Assembly: GCA_018340375.1 (NCBI GenBank) | Contig: JAFFJZ010000006.1 | Coordinates: forward strand, 20,838,001-20,902,000 | Length of the DNA: 64,000 nt | Reading direction: 5' to 3' | Source: Gonatopus flavifemur | Taxonomy: Eukaryota; Arthropoda; Insecta; Hymenoptera; Dryinidae | Shown: positions 21,501-33,884 of the stretch, in pieces | How positions within the stretch are numbered: the first letter of the stretch is position 1 | How the letters are laid out: every line of letters starts with the position of its first letter | The notes under the pieces: model-generated | Seen by the model: the letters and a program-made list of their open reading frames with translations, nothing else | What the model was told of the DNA's origin: nothing | The model's database searches: none | Program-made: the position numbers and the translations under genes

Positions 21501-24136
21501 GCGTGTTTCAGACATTTGAATTTTTTCGAAAATTGGAAAATCGGAACCAAGCTTCATCTAAAATTCTGACCGTAGAATGTACAGAATGGTTCGTGAATAT
21601 TGAATCCCGCTTTATACCACACGAAGAAGAGAAATGTTATCAGAGTTGAAGTTCTATTGCATTTTATATGCAGAAATACACAGAAAATAGTATTTCTTCG
21701 AATCTAAGAAATTTTTATTTGAATAAGTCTGAATAAATATTTCTCAAACGCATATTAAAAAATTAGACATGACTTAGTTAAAACTATGTTTTTTACATGG
21801 GAACTAAAACAAATATTCTTTTTATTCAAACAGATTTGTTATTCGAATGATGGACCAAATAAGAAATTCTTTTGAATCCACAAAACATTCATTCCTGTCC
21901 AAGAAATATCTATTTGGATCTGTTCAAATAACAATTTTTTAGATTCAAAGAGATACTTTTTTCTGTGCATCTAAAATTATCCCAATTATTTTATACATAG
22001 AAACATCCCTGTATTGAATCCCGTTTCGAATATTTATCAGTTCGACGCAACTTCAGTGACCGGTGATCTCGAAAACCAGACGATCTTGATGTTTTCAAAG
22101 TTGCACATATTCAGAAAAGATAAAAAATAACTGGTCTGAAATAACTAGCAATTCAAAAGCACATGTGGTAATTGGGTCACGTTTGTTGGAATTTAAAAAA
22201 AAAATCTCGCATTTCCGTATACCGTTCGTGATTACAATATAATGAATTATACAATCGTATAATAATCATTTAGTATAAAATCTCAAGAGAATGATTAGAA
22301 TTGTAAAATAAGATTTTGTTGGATAATCAGTGACAGTGAAAGCGGAAGGAAAATCTTAATTCAAATATAAAGAGAATCGACAAAAATATTCCAATTCAAC
22401 TATTTTTATATCGCAATTATGAACTAAACAGGAAAAATATACCGAATCGGAATGTTCTTGAAGTTTGCATCGTTTATAGAAACGAAACGAAAATTCAAAC
22501 TCAAAAGATCTAACGAATCGTCGTTATTTATCTTCTCGAATCAATCCCTAGTCATTTTTGCAACTGAAAATATCGATCCAAGAATTCACTGCATCGAATA
22601 ATCGATTACTGATTATTCGTTTCAATGAACGATTCGAACTTCAGCGATTGAGGCTGAATTCATTCAGTTCCAAAATTCAAACTCTCGGTATGTTTATAGA
22701 AAAATTATATTTCTAATATGAAGAATTTTCATGCGGTTAATTTATGACTTTGAATTAGGCTTCGCAATCCCCATGAGTATATTATTATTTATCGATACAT
22801 ATTTATCAATTCATGATTTATTTTAAATTTAATTACTTCCAATGGTGATCGTGATTTTTTTCATTCGATAGAATATGGAAGTTTCATTGAAGTCTTGAGT
22901 ATTCACCGTAGAAGAGACAAAACTGAAATTTCTTTCCATTTGAATCACCTCCTCGTGTTGAATCTATTTGAATTCGATTATTAAAACGACTGGAAGTTCA
23001 ATGTTCAAGCGGTTATGCCTACTCGTTCGATGAAAAATCAAGGGATTTTCACGATTTTTTGTTGCTGTTTTCAGAGATGTTAAATCTTACAATCTTATTG
23101 AAATAGAATAAAAAGTGTCTAAAGGCGCGTGTTGCGTGGGATTTATATGAATTTTGTCATGAGAAAACCTTGAAAACTCAAAGAAATACGGCAAAACACC
23201 TTTTTTTCATCATAGATTGTGGGGAGCGTAAAAACTAAAATTCAAGATTTGGTTAAGTGTACAAAAATTCATAACATATAACTGTAATTTTTTACAGCAA
23301 TTTTTTCCTGGATTTGTCAGACAAATTTTATTCAGAGTTATTTTAGAACTTATTCTAAAAACTCAGTCATGTTTCTCAAAATTCAGCAGAAAAAAAATGG
23401 TTTCATTTTTCAATTCTCAGAAAGGATTTTTTTACAGGGTTGGTATATTAATATGAGTTTCTTGTGAACGTAGTATGCTAATTAAAATTTTGATTAAAAA
23501 AATGATGACGATCCTTAAGAATATGTAATTTTTTGAGGTACTAAATATTCGAATTTTTGATTCATAAAAATAGAAAGTTTCATTTTAATAAGAATTAATT
23601 CGTTCACGAGGAAACCATATTGATGAATTAACAAAGTTTTCTTGGATTTTAGTTTTCTGGTGATGCATTCCAGAGTCATGTCATTGCTCATCGCAATGTT
23701 TTATGATAGAAAAAAGAAGGTTTTCCCGAATTTTCAAAATTTCAATACTTGAAAACACGCATTAAATCATTAACACTTCTTGATGTATTTTAATGAAACA
23801 TTATTAAATTCTAAATATCATAATTTATCGAATAAAGAATTATTGAGATACTTGAAATTTGATCGAAAAGTCTAGAAAAGAGAGGCGAAATTGTAAACGA
23901 TTATAATAATTACAATATTTGAACATTTATCATCACGAAATACTTTCTCATAATCGAAATTACAGATACAATTCGTATTCATGCTGGTATATGCGATTCA
24001 CATTGCAAGCCCAGTCTGCAAAATGCCCAAATGGCCAATTGCAGTTGGAGTTGTAGACGTCTTGATCAACTTCTACCTATTCTACATGTTCTACAAAAAC
24101 AGTTATGGAAAAGCAGCTCAGAAAAAGACGAATTAA
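18587..24136 (+). CDS. Gene 1: ELOVL-type very-long-chain fatty acid elongase (diverged paralogue)
   Basis: Coding exons 18587-18674, 19419-19693, 20069-20371 and 23966-24136 join in phases 1, 0, 0 to give 278 aa. The family condenses malonyl-CoA with long-chain acyl-CoA in the ER membrane. The histidine box HVYHH is at residues 156-160 (H156, H159, H160). RLLDLIET stands where the family usually has KxxExx[17 protein letters not shown] and TISQMIQ follow. Hydrophobic spans occur in exons 2, 3 and 4, in keeping with about seven membrane segments. The C-terminus QKKTN fits a KKxx ER retrieval signal. The start is the first in-frame ATG ahead of a good donor (GTAAGT). Intron 2 must begin GCGAGT (GC-AG type) to keep the frame. 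The N-terminus and 5' flank differ from genes 2-4, so this is the oldest split in the array. Substrate is unknown. Confidence 0.9.
20880..20945. repeat. Short repeat with CATTGTAAAAAAA and TTTTTACAGTG ends (gene 1 intron 3)
   Basis: ACATTGTAAAAAAATTC is followed within 40 bp by GACTTTTTACAGTG. These are the same ends as the family D foldbacks, with almost no interior. Probably an internally deleted copy or one end of a larger decayed element. Confidence 0.4.
21660..21975. repeat. Foldback repeat in gene 1 intron 3 (TTGAATAA/ATTCAAA words)
   Basis: Bounded by CACAGAAAATAG and CTTTTTTCTGTG. The interior is made of AAATTTTTATTTGAATAA-like words in both orientations, and the two halves pair imperfectly. 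It resembles the CAC..GAAAA foldbacks with a CACAGAAAA end variant. Confidence 0.5.
21976..23965. other. Remainder of gene 1 intron 3
   Basis: AT-rich intronic DNA. One small hairpin-like GTAATTTTTTACAGC lies near 23285. No open frame with motifs and no other element recognised. Confidence 0.45.
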
Positions 24137-24372
24137 AAGTTTCCGTTCTAACAAATTCAGCGCATTTGAACAAAGGAATTAATAGCGTTCACGTCATCTT
24201 GTGTATATTTCTATCAATCAACAAACATTGAATTCATCGTAGTTTTCGTATAGCTCGTTTGTATCTCCCACAAGGAGAAATGATGTTTCGGATATTACTG
24301 AACATTACATTTTGTACTGAAGGAGCAAGATAAATGAAAGAGTATCATTTTTATTACATTGTGGAAATTAAA
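24137..24372 (+). other. Gene 1 3' flank
   Basis: Presumed 3' untranslated region and downstream DNA. No canonical AATAAA occurs close to the stop; the nearest A-rich hexamer candidates are variants (GATAAA near 24330). The transcript end is not resolved. Confidence 0.3.
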
Positions 24373-24592
24373 AGTGAAGTTCCCCAAAATTTGATAGCAG
24401 CAAAAGTCCCCCATGTGGGAGGAATTCATCTCCGCTATATTTTGGAGAAATTCTCCTCTGTTCTCTCTGGAGTAAATTTCTCTACAAATGACAAAAAATT
24501 CCCTCCGAATATTAGGGAAATGAATTTATCTCACGTGGAGGATTTTTGCTGTCATCAAATTGACGGGAAATTTCACCTTCACTTTTTACAGT
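24373..24592. repeat. Foldback repeat, CCCATGTGGGAGGA type
   Basis: AAATTTGATAGCAGCAAAAG pairs with CTGTCATCAAATT, and CATGTGGGAGGAATTCATCTCC pairs with GAATTTATCTCACGTGGAGG. The interior repeats GGAGAAATTC/GAATTTCTCC words. The frame 24334-24630 is read-through of this repeat. Confidence 0.6.
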
Positions 24593-25344
24593 CCACACAA
24601 TGTAGTCAAAATTCATGCTGGATGATTTGAAAAATCGTTTAATTTGGCGCAACTTCACATCACAAAGCATAAATTTTTACTACCCTGTGTGTGCTACTTT
24701 GGTGTGAAATCTAGTAACATTCGAAACCTCATTTTTCTCCGTGCAGGAGCCAACAGGGCGAACGATATTTTTTACTTTTTAGTGTAGTTTAAAAATTTGT
24801 AAGATTGGAAATGTTAGAATTCTTCATCCAGGGTGCAAATACGCAGTCAACATTTTATTTTGGAAATTTTATAAATAGATATTTGTGTGTGTGTATATAT
24901 GAAGAGTGTCCTGGATTGGTGAACTGCACTGTACAGACGAATCTTGGGAAAAATATGAGCCTACGATGGAGTGTCAGAGAAACGTGCAAGAATTTCCATT
25001 CCAAGAAAAAGAAGCGAAACCTTGAAACATAAATTTGGATCATTTCATGAGAGTTGAACCCACGATCTTTACAATTGTAGTCCAGCATATTATTCATCGA
25101 GTCGATGAATGCTGCAACTCTTGATTACTCGAAAAAAATATTCGGAAAGTCAGAATGTGTAATTTCAGTATTCCACGGCAAAGCAAGTGCTACAAGCTTC
25201 AAGAGGAGAAAATGGGAACACGTTACATTCTTTATCCGCTTCATGTATATTCCCTGCGAGGGTAGATTTTCATTAGGAATAATTTCATTCTAGGCTTAGT
25301 TTTCGGGATAGAAGTATTTCAATGTTATTCAAGAAATTCACATG
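24593..25344. other. Intergenic, isolated repeat end
   Basis: TTTTTCTCCGTG at 24733-24744 is an isolated right end of the foldback class, with no clear partner. On the minus strand about 25040-25100 has a B-box-like GTGGGTTCAACTCTC, possibly a tRNA-derived repeat remnant. No gene. Confidence 0.3.
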
Positions 25345-25612
25345 GATGAAAAAGAAATTATCTGTGGGAGCGAAATCTAATTTTGCTAGGTCACTCTTGA
25401 TGGAGCAGCAAATCTTGTTAGCTATGGCAGGGACTTTTTAGCAGTGGCAGTAAAAAATGTTTGCTCCTCCAGCAAATTTGGGTATTTTTTGGTACATTTT
25501 TTGCTGTCACTGCTAAAAAGTCGCTGCCATAGCTAACAAGGTTGTTGTGATAGCAAAATAGACTGTTGTCGCAGCAAAGCATTTGCTGCTTCAGCAAAAT
25601 CAGATTTCGCTA
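25345..25612. mobile_element. Foldback element related to family A, degraded ends
   Basis: The interior matches family A word by word (GAGCAGCAAATCTTGTTAGC, AAAAAATGTTTGCTCC, CAGCAAA), but the terminal CACGGAG sequence is not intact on either side. Probably an old copy. Confidence 0.55.
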
Positions 25613-26084
25613 ATTACAATATGTCATTTCGACGTGTACAGTTTTTCCAGGCCGATTTCCATTGAAGGAAAGGACAGAACATGATTTTGTCTCTGAACTC
25701 TAGATCTTATCGACGTCTGGAGAGCGGATGAGACCTCTTCAAGTCTCAATAGAACCTGGGCAAGCTCTGAAAAGCGCTAGGGAATGCCATGAATCATTCC
25801 GTACACTTTGTGCCAATGTATAAAGAGAAAAGTGTATATCAAAGATTGTCAGATACAGTATCGTATCCGTGGGATATACTCGATTATGACGATAGGAACT
25901 ATAACTCGGTATTTTCTTATTATTCCGCATATTGACTTCAAGAAGAGTTGTGGTAAACTGTCGCATCCTCATGGTTCTTTCAGCCACAATGAAGTACATC
26001 CCACGGCTATGATATAAATATATTAATTTTTACTACACAATTTTTTCCGTGTAATTCATACATAGTTTATGAACTGTAGACCTA

Positions 26085-26760
26085 CACGGAGAAAAAAATA
26101 TACTACTTTTTTCTATTTTGCTTGCTAAACCAGAAACAGAAAGGTTTGTAAAATAAATTTTTACATAAAAATACGAGAGATTACGAATGGATAATTGAAT
26201 TTTACTATACGCTTTATGCACGGAGAAAAAGGAATTCGCTGTGGCAGCGAAATCTACTTTTGCTGGGTTCCTTTCGCCAGAGCAGCAAATTTTTTGCTGT
26301 GACAGCAAACTATTTGCTGTTCCAGCAATCTTGTTAGCTGCGACAGCGAATTTTTAGCTGTGGCAGCAAAAAATGTTTGCTATCCCAGCAAAATTTGTTT
26401 GCTATTCTGTATATAATACTGAAAATTTGCTGGCGGAGCAAACATTTTTTGCTGCCACATCTAAAAAATTGCTGTCATAGCCAACACCATTGCTGTTATA
26501 GCAAATTTTTAGCTAGGTCAGCAAAAAATTTTGCTATTCTATATATAATACCTCGATTTGCTGCGTCAGCAAATTTTTTCTCTCCGTGTGAAGTTCAACG
26601 TTTAGCGTTTAAAATTTCAATCCTACCTACTATTTTTTCTACAATATTCGTAATCTTCCGTATTTTTGTGTGAAAATTCATTTTACAAACCTTCCTGTTT
26701 CTAGTTCATTGAGAAAAATAACACAAATTCTTATATTTTCGAGCGGCATTTTTCTCCGTG
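26085..26760. mobile_element. Foldback element, family B, interrupted by a family A element
   Basis: Ends CACGGAGAAAAA / TTTTTCTCCGTG flanked by TA. The arms are 26085-26216 and 26591-26760 and share AACAGRAAGGTTTGTAAAAT-type sequence in inverted order. The centre is occupied by family A copy 2 (26219-26588). Flanking host DNA is palindromic (TAGACCTA before, TAGGTCTA after). Other family B copies are at 37770-38044, about 48247-48515 and, as a half, 42540-42638. Confidence 0.7.
26219..26588 (-). mobile_element. Foldback element, family A, copy 2, nested in family B
   Basis: A 370-bp reverse-orientation copy of 5765-6133, matching over its whole length. It is flanked by TG on both sides, and removing element plus one TG gives continuous family B sequence (CTTTATG then AAGTTCAACG). 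The frame 26377-26673 is repeat read-through. Confidence 0.75.
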
Positions 26761-27121
26761 TAGGTCTATAGACTCAGGTCTATGTCACATTCTCTTCCGC
26801 AGGCAATTTGAATATCCTAGTATCACTCGTTCTAGAGTTGATAATAGATAAAAAATGAAGTTCAATCCGAAGATGTATATCCCAGCGTTAAAACTTAATT
26901 CTCGAAAACTAAACCTTGAATGAACTCTTACGGAACCAAAAAGGTGTTTCAATTCGGGCGTAGAATATCGCTATGCAATGCGATCTCCGAATTCCAGGAC
27001 ATTCTATGTATTTATCTGAGTTCGGAAGGGTTTCGTAGACCCAAAATTTCCCTCAGCCTACGCTCTTGTTATATTATATACCGTTTTATTGTTTTTTTGT
27101 TCACTATTCGGAGTAGAAAAG

Positions 27122-27155
<34 letters not shown>

Positions 27156-28344
27156 TATGAGTTTATGTGTGTGTTTGTGTATGTGTACGTATATGTATGT
27201 GTAGAGATGCGTAAGTCTGATGGATATCCAGAAATGATGTAAATATTGTATTCTTCACTTGTATTATTATTAGTTTTAATATTTTTACACACAACGAGAA
27301 AATAGTTTTTGAACAAAGAAAGAGAGGAAATTATTTTTGTGAGTATTATTTTCTATTCCTACTTGTTCTTTTTCTGTTTTTCTTGCAATAGTCCTTAGTC
27401 CCCACATCTCGTTCACGTAGCCTCAATCTTCACACGAAGGTGAATTTGGCTCTTCTAGATTAAGGAAAATTCATCATTAAAAGCTACTGTTTTTCCCATC
27501 AAACGGGGGATATACTCAATTAGAAGTAATCAGCCCCCAGGAAATGCATCTGGCTCGTCAGATTCCAGGGTTCTTCTGGATGAGTTAAGGAATGCGGATC
27601 ACAGACTATTAAAACAAGACACGAGTTCAAGTGAAAACAATATGATTCATTTCAAGAATCAAGACATAAATTGAGCTGATCGAAGAACTCGTATGAAATC
27701 AAGCTTAAAAGCTAATTACAAAATGATAACAAAAGTGAACAATTAATCAATTTACATGAAAGATAAGGACCAAATCGAATTTTCGACTACGTAGTCTGTT
27801 TCTTATCCTAAAAAACGTGTGCACACGCGGCCCACGTGTAGGATAGACCGAGGCGAATACGATCACTTTTTTTTCAATGAATAAAAATGATCAGAAGGAG
27901 AGTTTTTTCAGTGGGTCTGTGGATAAATTCTAATTGTATACATCTTTGACTTCAGATGTATGCAAAAGAAGAATATTCAAATACACAGTTCTTTGTGCCA
28001 CAACGAAATCAACATAAAATGGCAAATATCCGATTCGCCCCAAAATCGGGGGTGAAGAGGATAATCAATAAAAATGGAACGTATATTGATGCGAAACGAA
28101 TTTACATTTCGAAACTCTTCTTTGAATCCTCAATACGTTTAATAAATGAAAATATTTTATTCCACGCACTTGCGGCAAATCAACGGTTCTGTGTGATTTT
28201 TCTTGCCGGCACATTTTTCACAAGACCATTCTTCAAATGCACTGCCCTGAATCCAGTCTTCGTTGGCTGAATGTACGGATTTTCCAGAGCAAAGTATACC
28301 AGTACCAGTCTGTCGATGCACAATTGTTGCCTCTAAGTCTCATA
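26761..28344. other. Intergenic with microsatellite
   Basis: 27121-27205 is a compound microsatellite, (TA)n-(GA)n-(TG)n. The rest shows no gene. The frame 26920-27204 ends in the microsatellite, and the frame 27956-28270 has no motif. A GTGTGCACACGCGGCCCACG patch lies near 27820. Confidence 0.4.
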
Positions 28345-28644
28345 CACGCAGAGAAAAATTCTTGCTGAAAAAGCGATTTCGAAAAATCTGCTCTGCTAAA
28401 TTAGCAAAACGGTTGCTGTTACAGCAAAAATTCTGCTATTTTAGCAAGATATTTGCTAATTCAGCAAAATTTCCTAGTTGTCTGTGTATCTACAATCTCG
28501 GATTGCTGAATGGCAAGCGCTTGTTAAAAGAGCAAGATTTTTGCTGTGACAGCAAAGTATTTGCTAATTCAGCAACAAGTTTTGCCATATCAGCAAAGCA
28601 AATCTTCGAGGTTTGCTGTTTCAGCAACTTTTTTTCTCTGAGTG
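28345..28644. mobile_element. Foldback element, CACGCAGAGAAAAA end, AGCAAA words
   Basis: 300 bp from CACGCAGAGAAAAATTCTTGC to TTTTTTTCTCTGAGTG, flanked by TA on both sides. The interior has TTTGCTAATTCAGCAAAA-type words, like family A but not alignable across its length. Flanking DNA is near-palindromic (GTCTCATA before, TATGACTC after). Confidence 0.6.
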
Positions 28645-29179
28645 TATGACTCAGAAAAAAACTCATAATTCAAATCGTGATCCGAATCATCCCATATACT
28701 ATTTGGGAGTGAACATTAATCTGCTCGTGAAGGACATGATAATATTGTCTGAATAATTCACTCATCCAATTCAGTACATTACGAACTATGCATATGAATC
28801 GGATTGGCATGATTTTCAACGTATCTTGTCAATCAAAATTTCAAGAACCGCGATAGCGTTTTTACATCAGCGATAAAATTCTCCTCTATGCACACGATGC
28901 TACAACTTATATCATTGCCCAGAAATGAATGATGTGCGTTATGGTAATGTTATCCTGTTTTTCTAGTAGTTGGTGATATTATGTAAGCACTTACACGTTC
29001 GAAAGAGTTATAATTGATAATCAAAATGATCGACAATAGCCAATTTACTTATTTTGATCCGATTCGCCTCGGTCTGCCCTACGCGATGTTGAGACAGTGA
29101 TCTGACGAGAGATCCAACGGAATCCACCAATACCCGTCACCCGTCAGTTGTAAAAGATCAACGAAATAATCAATTTCCG
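28645..29179. other. Intergenic, no gene
   Basis: AT-rich and unremarkable. No repeat or coding motif recognised. Confidence 0.35.
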
Positions 29180-30020
29180 CGATCCACGCAATACCCCTGG
29201 CAAGTAATACCAAGACTGACAATTGGGCCATGACTGGCGTCAAGCTTGGTATGCCAAGTCTCGTTAGCCTAGCCTTGGCCAATGCTCGGCCCACCGTAGC
29301 TGACTAAGCGTTGATAGAGCCTTGGATACGCCAGGACCGAGCATATTTTGCCGTGTTTGATTCAATTTTCGTTGATCATGTCTCGACTGATGCTTGGCTC
29401 GTCACAGGTAACCAATCCTTAATAGCACCTCAGACATCAATGCTAGGACTAAGCATATTTCGCTACGTTTGATTTATTTTACGTCAACCAAGCTTTAATC
29501 GACGCTTGGCTCGATACAGCCACATGACGTGGACTCGGAATTTATTCGCATTTCAGAAACTCCAAAGATTATACGCTTGTATGTACGTCAGCCCAAATAC
29601 GGGTATCCTCTCAACGTCCTCCCAAATAGCACAAGGATCCTAAAAGAATTCTTTATGAATCCATTTGATTAATTCTGAACTCTGCCAGAACTCTTGTGCT
29701 ATCTGGATTAAAGTGACTGTGTCGAAATGCAAATTTCGAAATTTCAGTGTCGGAATATATTATATTCAATCAAGCTTGGATGCCAATAATTAAACTATCC
29801 TACTCGGTTAGGTTGATTGTATATCAATCATGGCACCAATATCGATTCAAAACCTAAAACCAATATTGAATCATGATATTGAACCAAGCTTGAATGCCAA
29901 GCGTTGAACATTGTTATCATCCCAAACATTAATCTACTGTAATTAGGTGCCAATGTTGGTAACCATGCTAGGCCCAATGTTGACTAACATTGGCTCAAGC
30001 TTGGCACCAACGCATATCTG
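29180..30020. repeat. Repeat block of CTTGGC/GCCAAG words
   Basis: Dense CTTGG, GCCAA, GCTTGGCTCG and CAAGCTT words in both orientations. It includes two diverged direct units of about 130 bp (GAGCATATTTTGCCGTGTTTG... and AAGCATATTTCGCTACGTTTG...). A short pair CCCAAATAGCACAAG / CTTGTGCTATCTGG lies within. Edges are not defined. Non-coding. Confidence 0.55.
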
Positions 30021-30657
30021 GGACCCGCACGTCATTGACTATCTTTCAAATGGGAACAAATGTTCTGTGACGGTAACTGCTATGAAATCTGATTGGCTCA
30101 GATCGAGTTCAATTCTGAGATTATGATCGTCTCAGCCAATGAGGAACGACGTTATTCAAGATTACTAATAGCCTATCGGAGTAGTTGTAAAAAATAGTTG
30201 TGTTTATTAAAAGTCAAGTAATTTCGATCCCGACCTTTGGTTACATCGTACAATAAAAATGTATAAATCATACCATCAAAAAATAGTTGAGACGTTATTT
30301 TACTAATTTTTTGCAGATAATGGCAACTAATACTCCTCAGTGTACTTGATAGGAGATCATAATTTGATGAGAAAAACCAGTAGAATCTAGTATTTTCAAG
30401 AACAGGAATTTCTTATGACATAGTTTGGAAAAAGAAACTTCCAATTCGTGAGATGGATATAAATTGAAAACCATAACATTCTTAAGAATGTTCCGTGGCT
30501 TTGGGGAAAGGAGCAAAGATCGTGATCACAAACAATCATTTACGACACTAGCGACGATAAAAGGTTTTTTGTTTCGGTCAAAATAAATTCATGTTATCAC
30601 TGGTATTTCTCATCAATTTGTAACATCATGTCGAGGATATCCTCCATTTGATGACAA
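30021..30657. other. Intergenic, no gene
   Basis: No feature recognised beyond AT-rich sequence. Confidence 0.35.
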
Positions 30658-30857
30658 CACGGAAAGAAGGAATTAGATGTAAGGTGGATAGCTATTTTTT
30701 CAGCTCCTATACCTAAATTTCAGCCAATATTGCTGAGAATTTAGCTGTTCTGTGGGTGCTAAAATATTTATGTATGATAGCTAAAATTCAGCTGATACAG
30801 CTAAAAATTTCTTCCCGTGAAAAATCGGTAATTTTTAATGATCAATTTCTCTCAGTG
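30658..30857. mobile_element. Foldback element, 200 bp, AGCTGA/TCAGCT words
   Basis: Ends CACGGAAAGAAGGAA and TTTCTCTCAGTG. The interior has TTTCAGC/GCTGAAA and AGCTAAAATTCAGCT words. One end matches the CACGGA variant and the other the CACTGAG variant, so the two terminal types occur in one element. Confidence 0.5.
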
Positions 30858-32401
30858 TATTCTCACTCTCTGTAATGTCGTGAAAACAAGTGAAAATGAA
30901 ATTCAAAAAGTGCATAAATTTGTGATGAAATTTCCTGAGAAATCCATTGATGATAATGAGAGAGAGAGAAATAAAGAGGAAAAATAATGTGTCTTGATAA
31001 ACCTTCTAGTCCGTACACCAATCTCACAGGCAATGCTTATAATAGCAATCACTGAAATCCAACTCTCATTCAAACGTCGAACTTGAAACTCACTCAATAC
31101 AGATCATAGACCTTCATTCAAATTCCAAGTGAAGTGATACGGTGAATTCAGCTTGAGTTCATGTTCCGTAAATAAAATAATGAATGAAGCTTGATTTCGT
31201 TCACCTTGCCGTGAATTCGATATTCAAATGAACCCGCACATCAGGTATTCAATACCTGGATTTTAAACTTGAACATAGAACAATTACAGATGAATTCGAA
31301 TGAAAAACTTGAAGCGCATTTTCGATTGTTTCAAACATTTTATTTGAAAATCGTTATTGAAATGAGTGTTTGTTCACCTCAAATTATCTCTAATGAAATC
31401 GAACGAATTTATATGTTTATGGGCCAACGGCCCGATTACGGATCAAACCTGGCACAAGACCTGCCGCGACTTGTCTTAAAGAATTCACCAAACTTGGGCC
31501 AATGATTTTTTCAATCCTGGTCCAAATGATTCGTGAAGCATCAACAAATGCTTCTCTCATCACAAATATTAATGAAAAAAATAATTCGATCCATATTTCA
31601 GCTTGACTTTCTCCCTCGGAATACCATTGTCACGTCCAGAGATGTTCGAAGAATATTTCCTTCAGTAACAACAGGATAGGAATTAATATGAATATTAACA
31701 CCTCAAAATATAAGGTCCCGTATTTTGCGTCATGGACAAGGGGGGAGAAACAGAGCCATTAGAAAAGACAAGTTGAATAAAAACATTCAATTTATGATAA
31801 AAATATCATATTCATCATATTTAAGAGTTGAATAAACCATTATAAGACAATTCATTTTTAGACAGCTTTAAAGATTTCAAATCTCAATCAGAAATTTCAC
31901 TATTTTTCCAGATATATTCAGTTTCCTTTTCAATATCGGGGATATTTTAGAAAAATACATGTTGTTCTGGATTTGTCAGATTCCATTGTTTCATTTCGAA
32001 TTGAATATCTGAAAAATCCTCGGAGTCGATTTTTTCCACAGATATTCAATCTTTGATTACTTGAATTCGAATCGAATTTTGCAAGATCCTCGGCGTCGAT
32101 TTTTCAATAAGTAATTAATTATTGATATTTGAAGATTATCGAACAACATGAATTTTATTCGTAATGAAGGAAACGTCTTTACTTCTTACAAATTGCTACA
32201 ATTTGTAACTTACAGAATTTTAATACAGAAAGAGGAACAGAACACACTAAATATTTCTAAAGAAACCGACACTGTTCAGATTAAAATTGAGCGGCTGGAT
32301 CGAAAAACTCGCCGAGCGCTCGAACGCAGGGAAAAGTATTGTCCAAGCCGTGACGTCACGCGCCGAAATCAAAAGTTGGAATTTCGAAAATTAAAAAATA
32401 C
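30858..32401. other. Intergenic, no gene
   Basis: A pair of related 35-bp segments (TCCTCGGAGTCGATTTTT near 32019 and TCCTCGGCGTCGATTTTT near 32090) marks a short local duplication. The frame 32148-32408 has no motif. Confidence 0.35.
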
Positions 32402-33333
32402 TGGGTGATAGATCTTGAACAATCAATGTTAGTATCCCTCTACAATTTTTTTCCTTGATCAATAGTTTTCGAGATAAAAAATAAAAACCACATAATTTTT
32501 TGTATCAGAAACCAATGTTTTTCAATATCAAACTCGTTCTAACTCAGTCATATTTCAAAATATCAAGGAAAAATTGATCAATTCTTGTTCGTAAGATCTG
32601 TCCAAAGACGATGATGTCCATTTCCAAAATTTGTAAAAGTTAATAATAAATTGATAAATTTTTAATCCAAAGTGAAAATCGTGTTCTTGATGCTTTGAAT
32701 TAAAAAAAAAGGCGGAGAAAGTATGAGCAACGAAAAACTTTCATTTATTCCTCAGAACTGAGAAACTTTCTTTGCCCAAATGATTTCCTCCCAATATCAA
32801 TAGTTGGTTTGTAAAAACGTTTTGAACAATTGAATTGTTTACAATGAAGAATCGATTATGAATTTTGCAAAAATCCTTTGAGATGTGGATCCTCCGACTC
32901 ATAAAATAAACGTATGTCGAGAAATCGAGTGAATACATTCTTTGCTGCGGACGCTGACATTCATTCGATAATTATAAACGACGCGAATTAATGACAAATT
33001 TCCGTTACACGTTGATAAATAAATTACTATATCTTAACAACCAAAAGTCCAATCGATCTGAAATTTTCTTCAAAGTTAGTTCATACATTGACAAACAACT
33101 TTTACAAATTTTATGGACATCATCGTCTTTGGACAGATCTTACGAACAAGAATTGATCAAGTTTCTCTTGATATTTTGAAAAATGACTAAGTTAGAACGA
33201 GTTGAATACTGAAAAACATTGGTTTCTGATACAAAAAATTGTGTGGTTTTTATTTTTTATCTCGAAAACTATTGATCAAGGAAAAAAATTGTAGAGAGAT
33301 ACTAGCATTGATTGTTCAAGATCTATCGCCAGA
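32402..33333. repeat. Large inverted repeat, arms about 235 bp, loop about 455 bp
   Basis: The left arm 32402-32640 (GATAGATCTTGAACAATCAA to CATCATCGTCTTTGGACAGA in complement) pairs closely with the right arm 33098-33333. The loop 32641-33097 is unique AT-rich DNA without motifs. The arms include GATCAATAGTTTTCGAGAT and AACCAATGTTTTTCA. It may be a long-armed foldback transposon; no terminal sequence like the CACGGAG class is present. The frames 33239-33625 and 32991-33179 are shadows. Confidence 0.7.
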
Positions 33334-33884
33334 CAGACTTTCCATTCGAAACAGCAGGAGAATCATGGAACAATGTTGGTCCAATCATTCTTCACTCATT
33401 GTTCTGTTTGTTCCTGACACATGTGCTGATGCTGGAACAAGGTTGGGTTTTTTTCAGTCTTGTCAATACTTCCACGGGAATCTAAAGAATGAATTCAAAT
33501 CATTAGTACTAACCTTCTTTATGGAATCAGCGTTGTTCCAAACGAAATGTTCCATCCTCCTATTATGCAGCGTACAATTATTATCCCTTTTTGATATCAT
33601 GATCTCTGTTTTTTTTCTCCAGTAGGTTATATACCGTTGTAGTCAGCCATATCTTCCACACAGAAATTTCATGTACCATCGGATCTACTATTATTTGAAA
33701 TGAAATTTTCGTCAAAATTTGAATTTTCTCTCTATGCTTGCCCTCCGTAATATTCAGTCCATTGGCGGATATAATTTATATCGATTCACCTTAAGTTCGT
33801 TGTTTCATTCTTTCCATTCTCCACCACTGAGAATTTCTCACTCAAGCGATGAATGAGGTATGATAAATTCAAGTATATTGGTTC

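Noticed and set aside
28263..28649. 128-codon frame
   Set aside because: Lies mostly within an AGCAAA-word foldback, whose codons read as repeated leucine/glutamine/alanine words.
33239..33625. 128-codon plus-strand frame
   Set aside because: Starts in the arm of the inverted repeat 32402-33333 and has no recognisable protein features.
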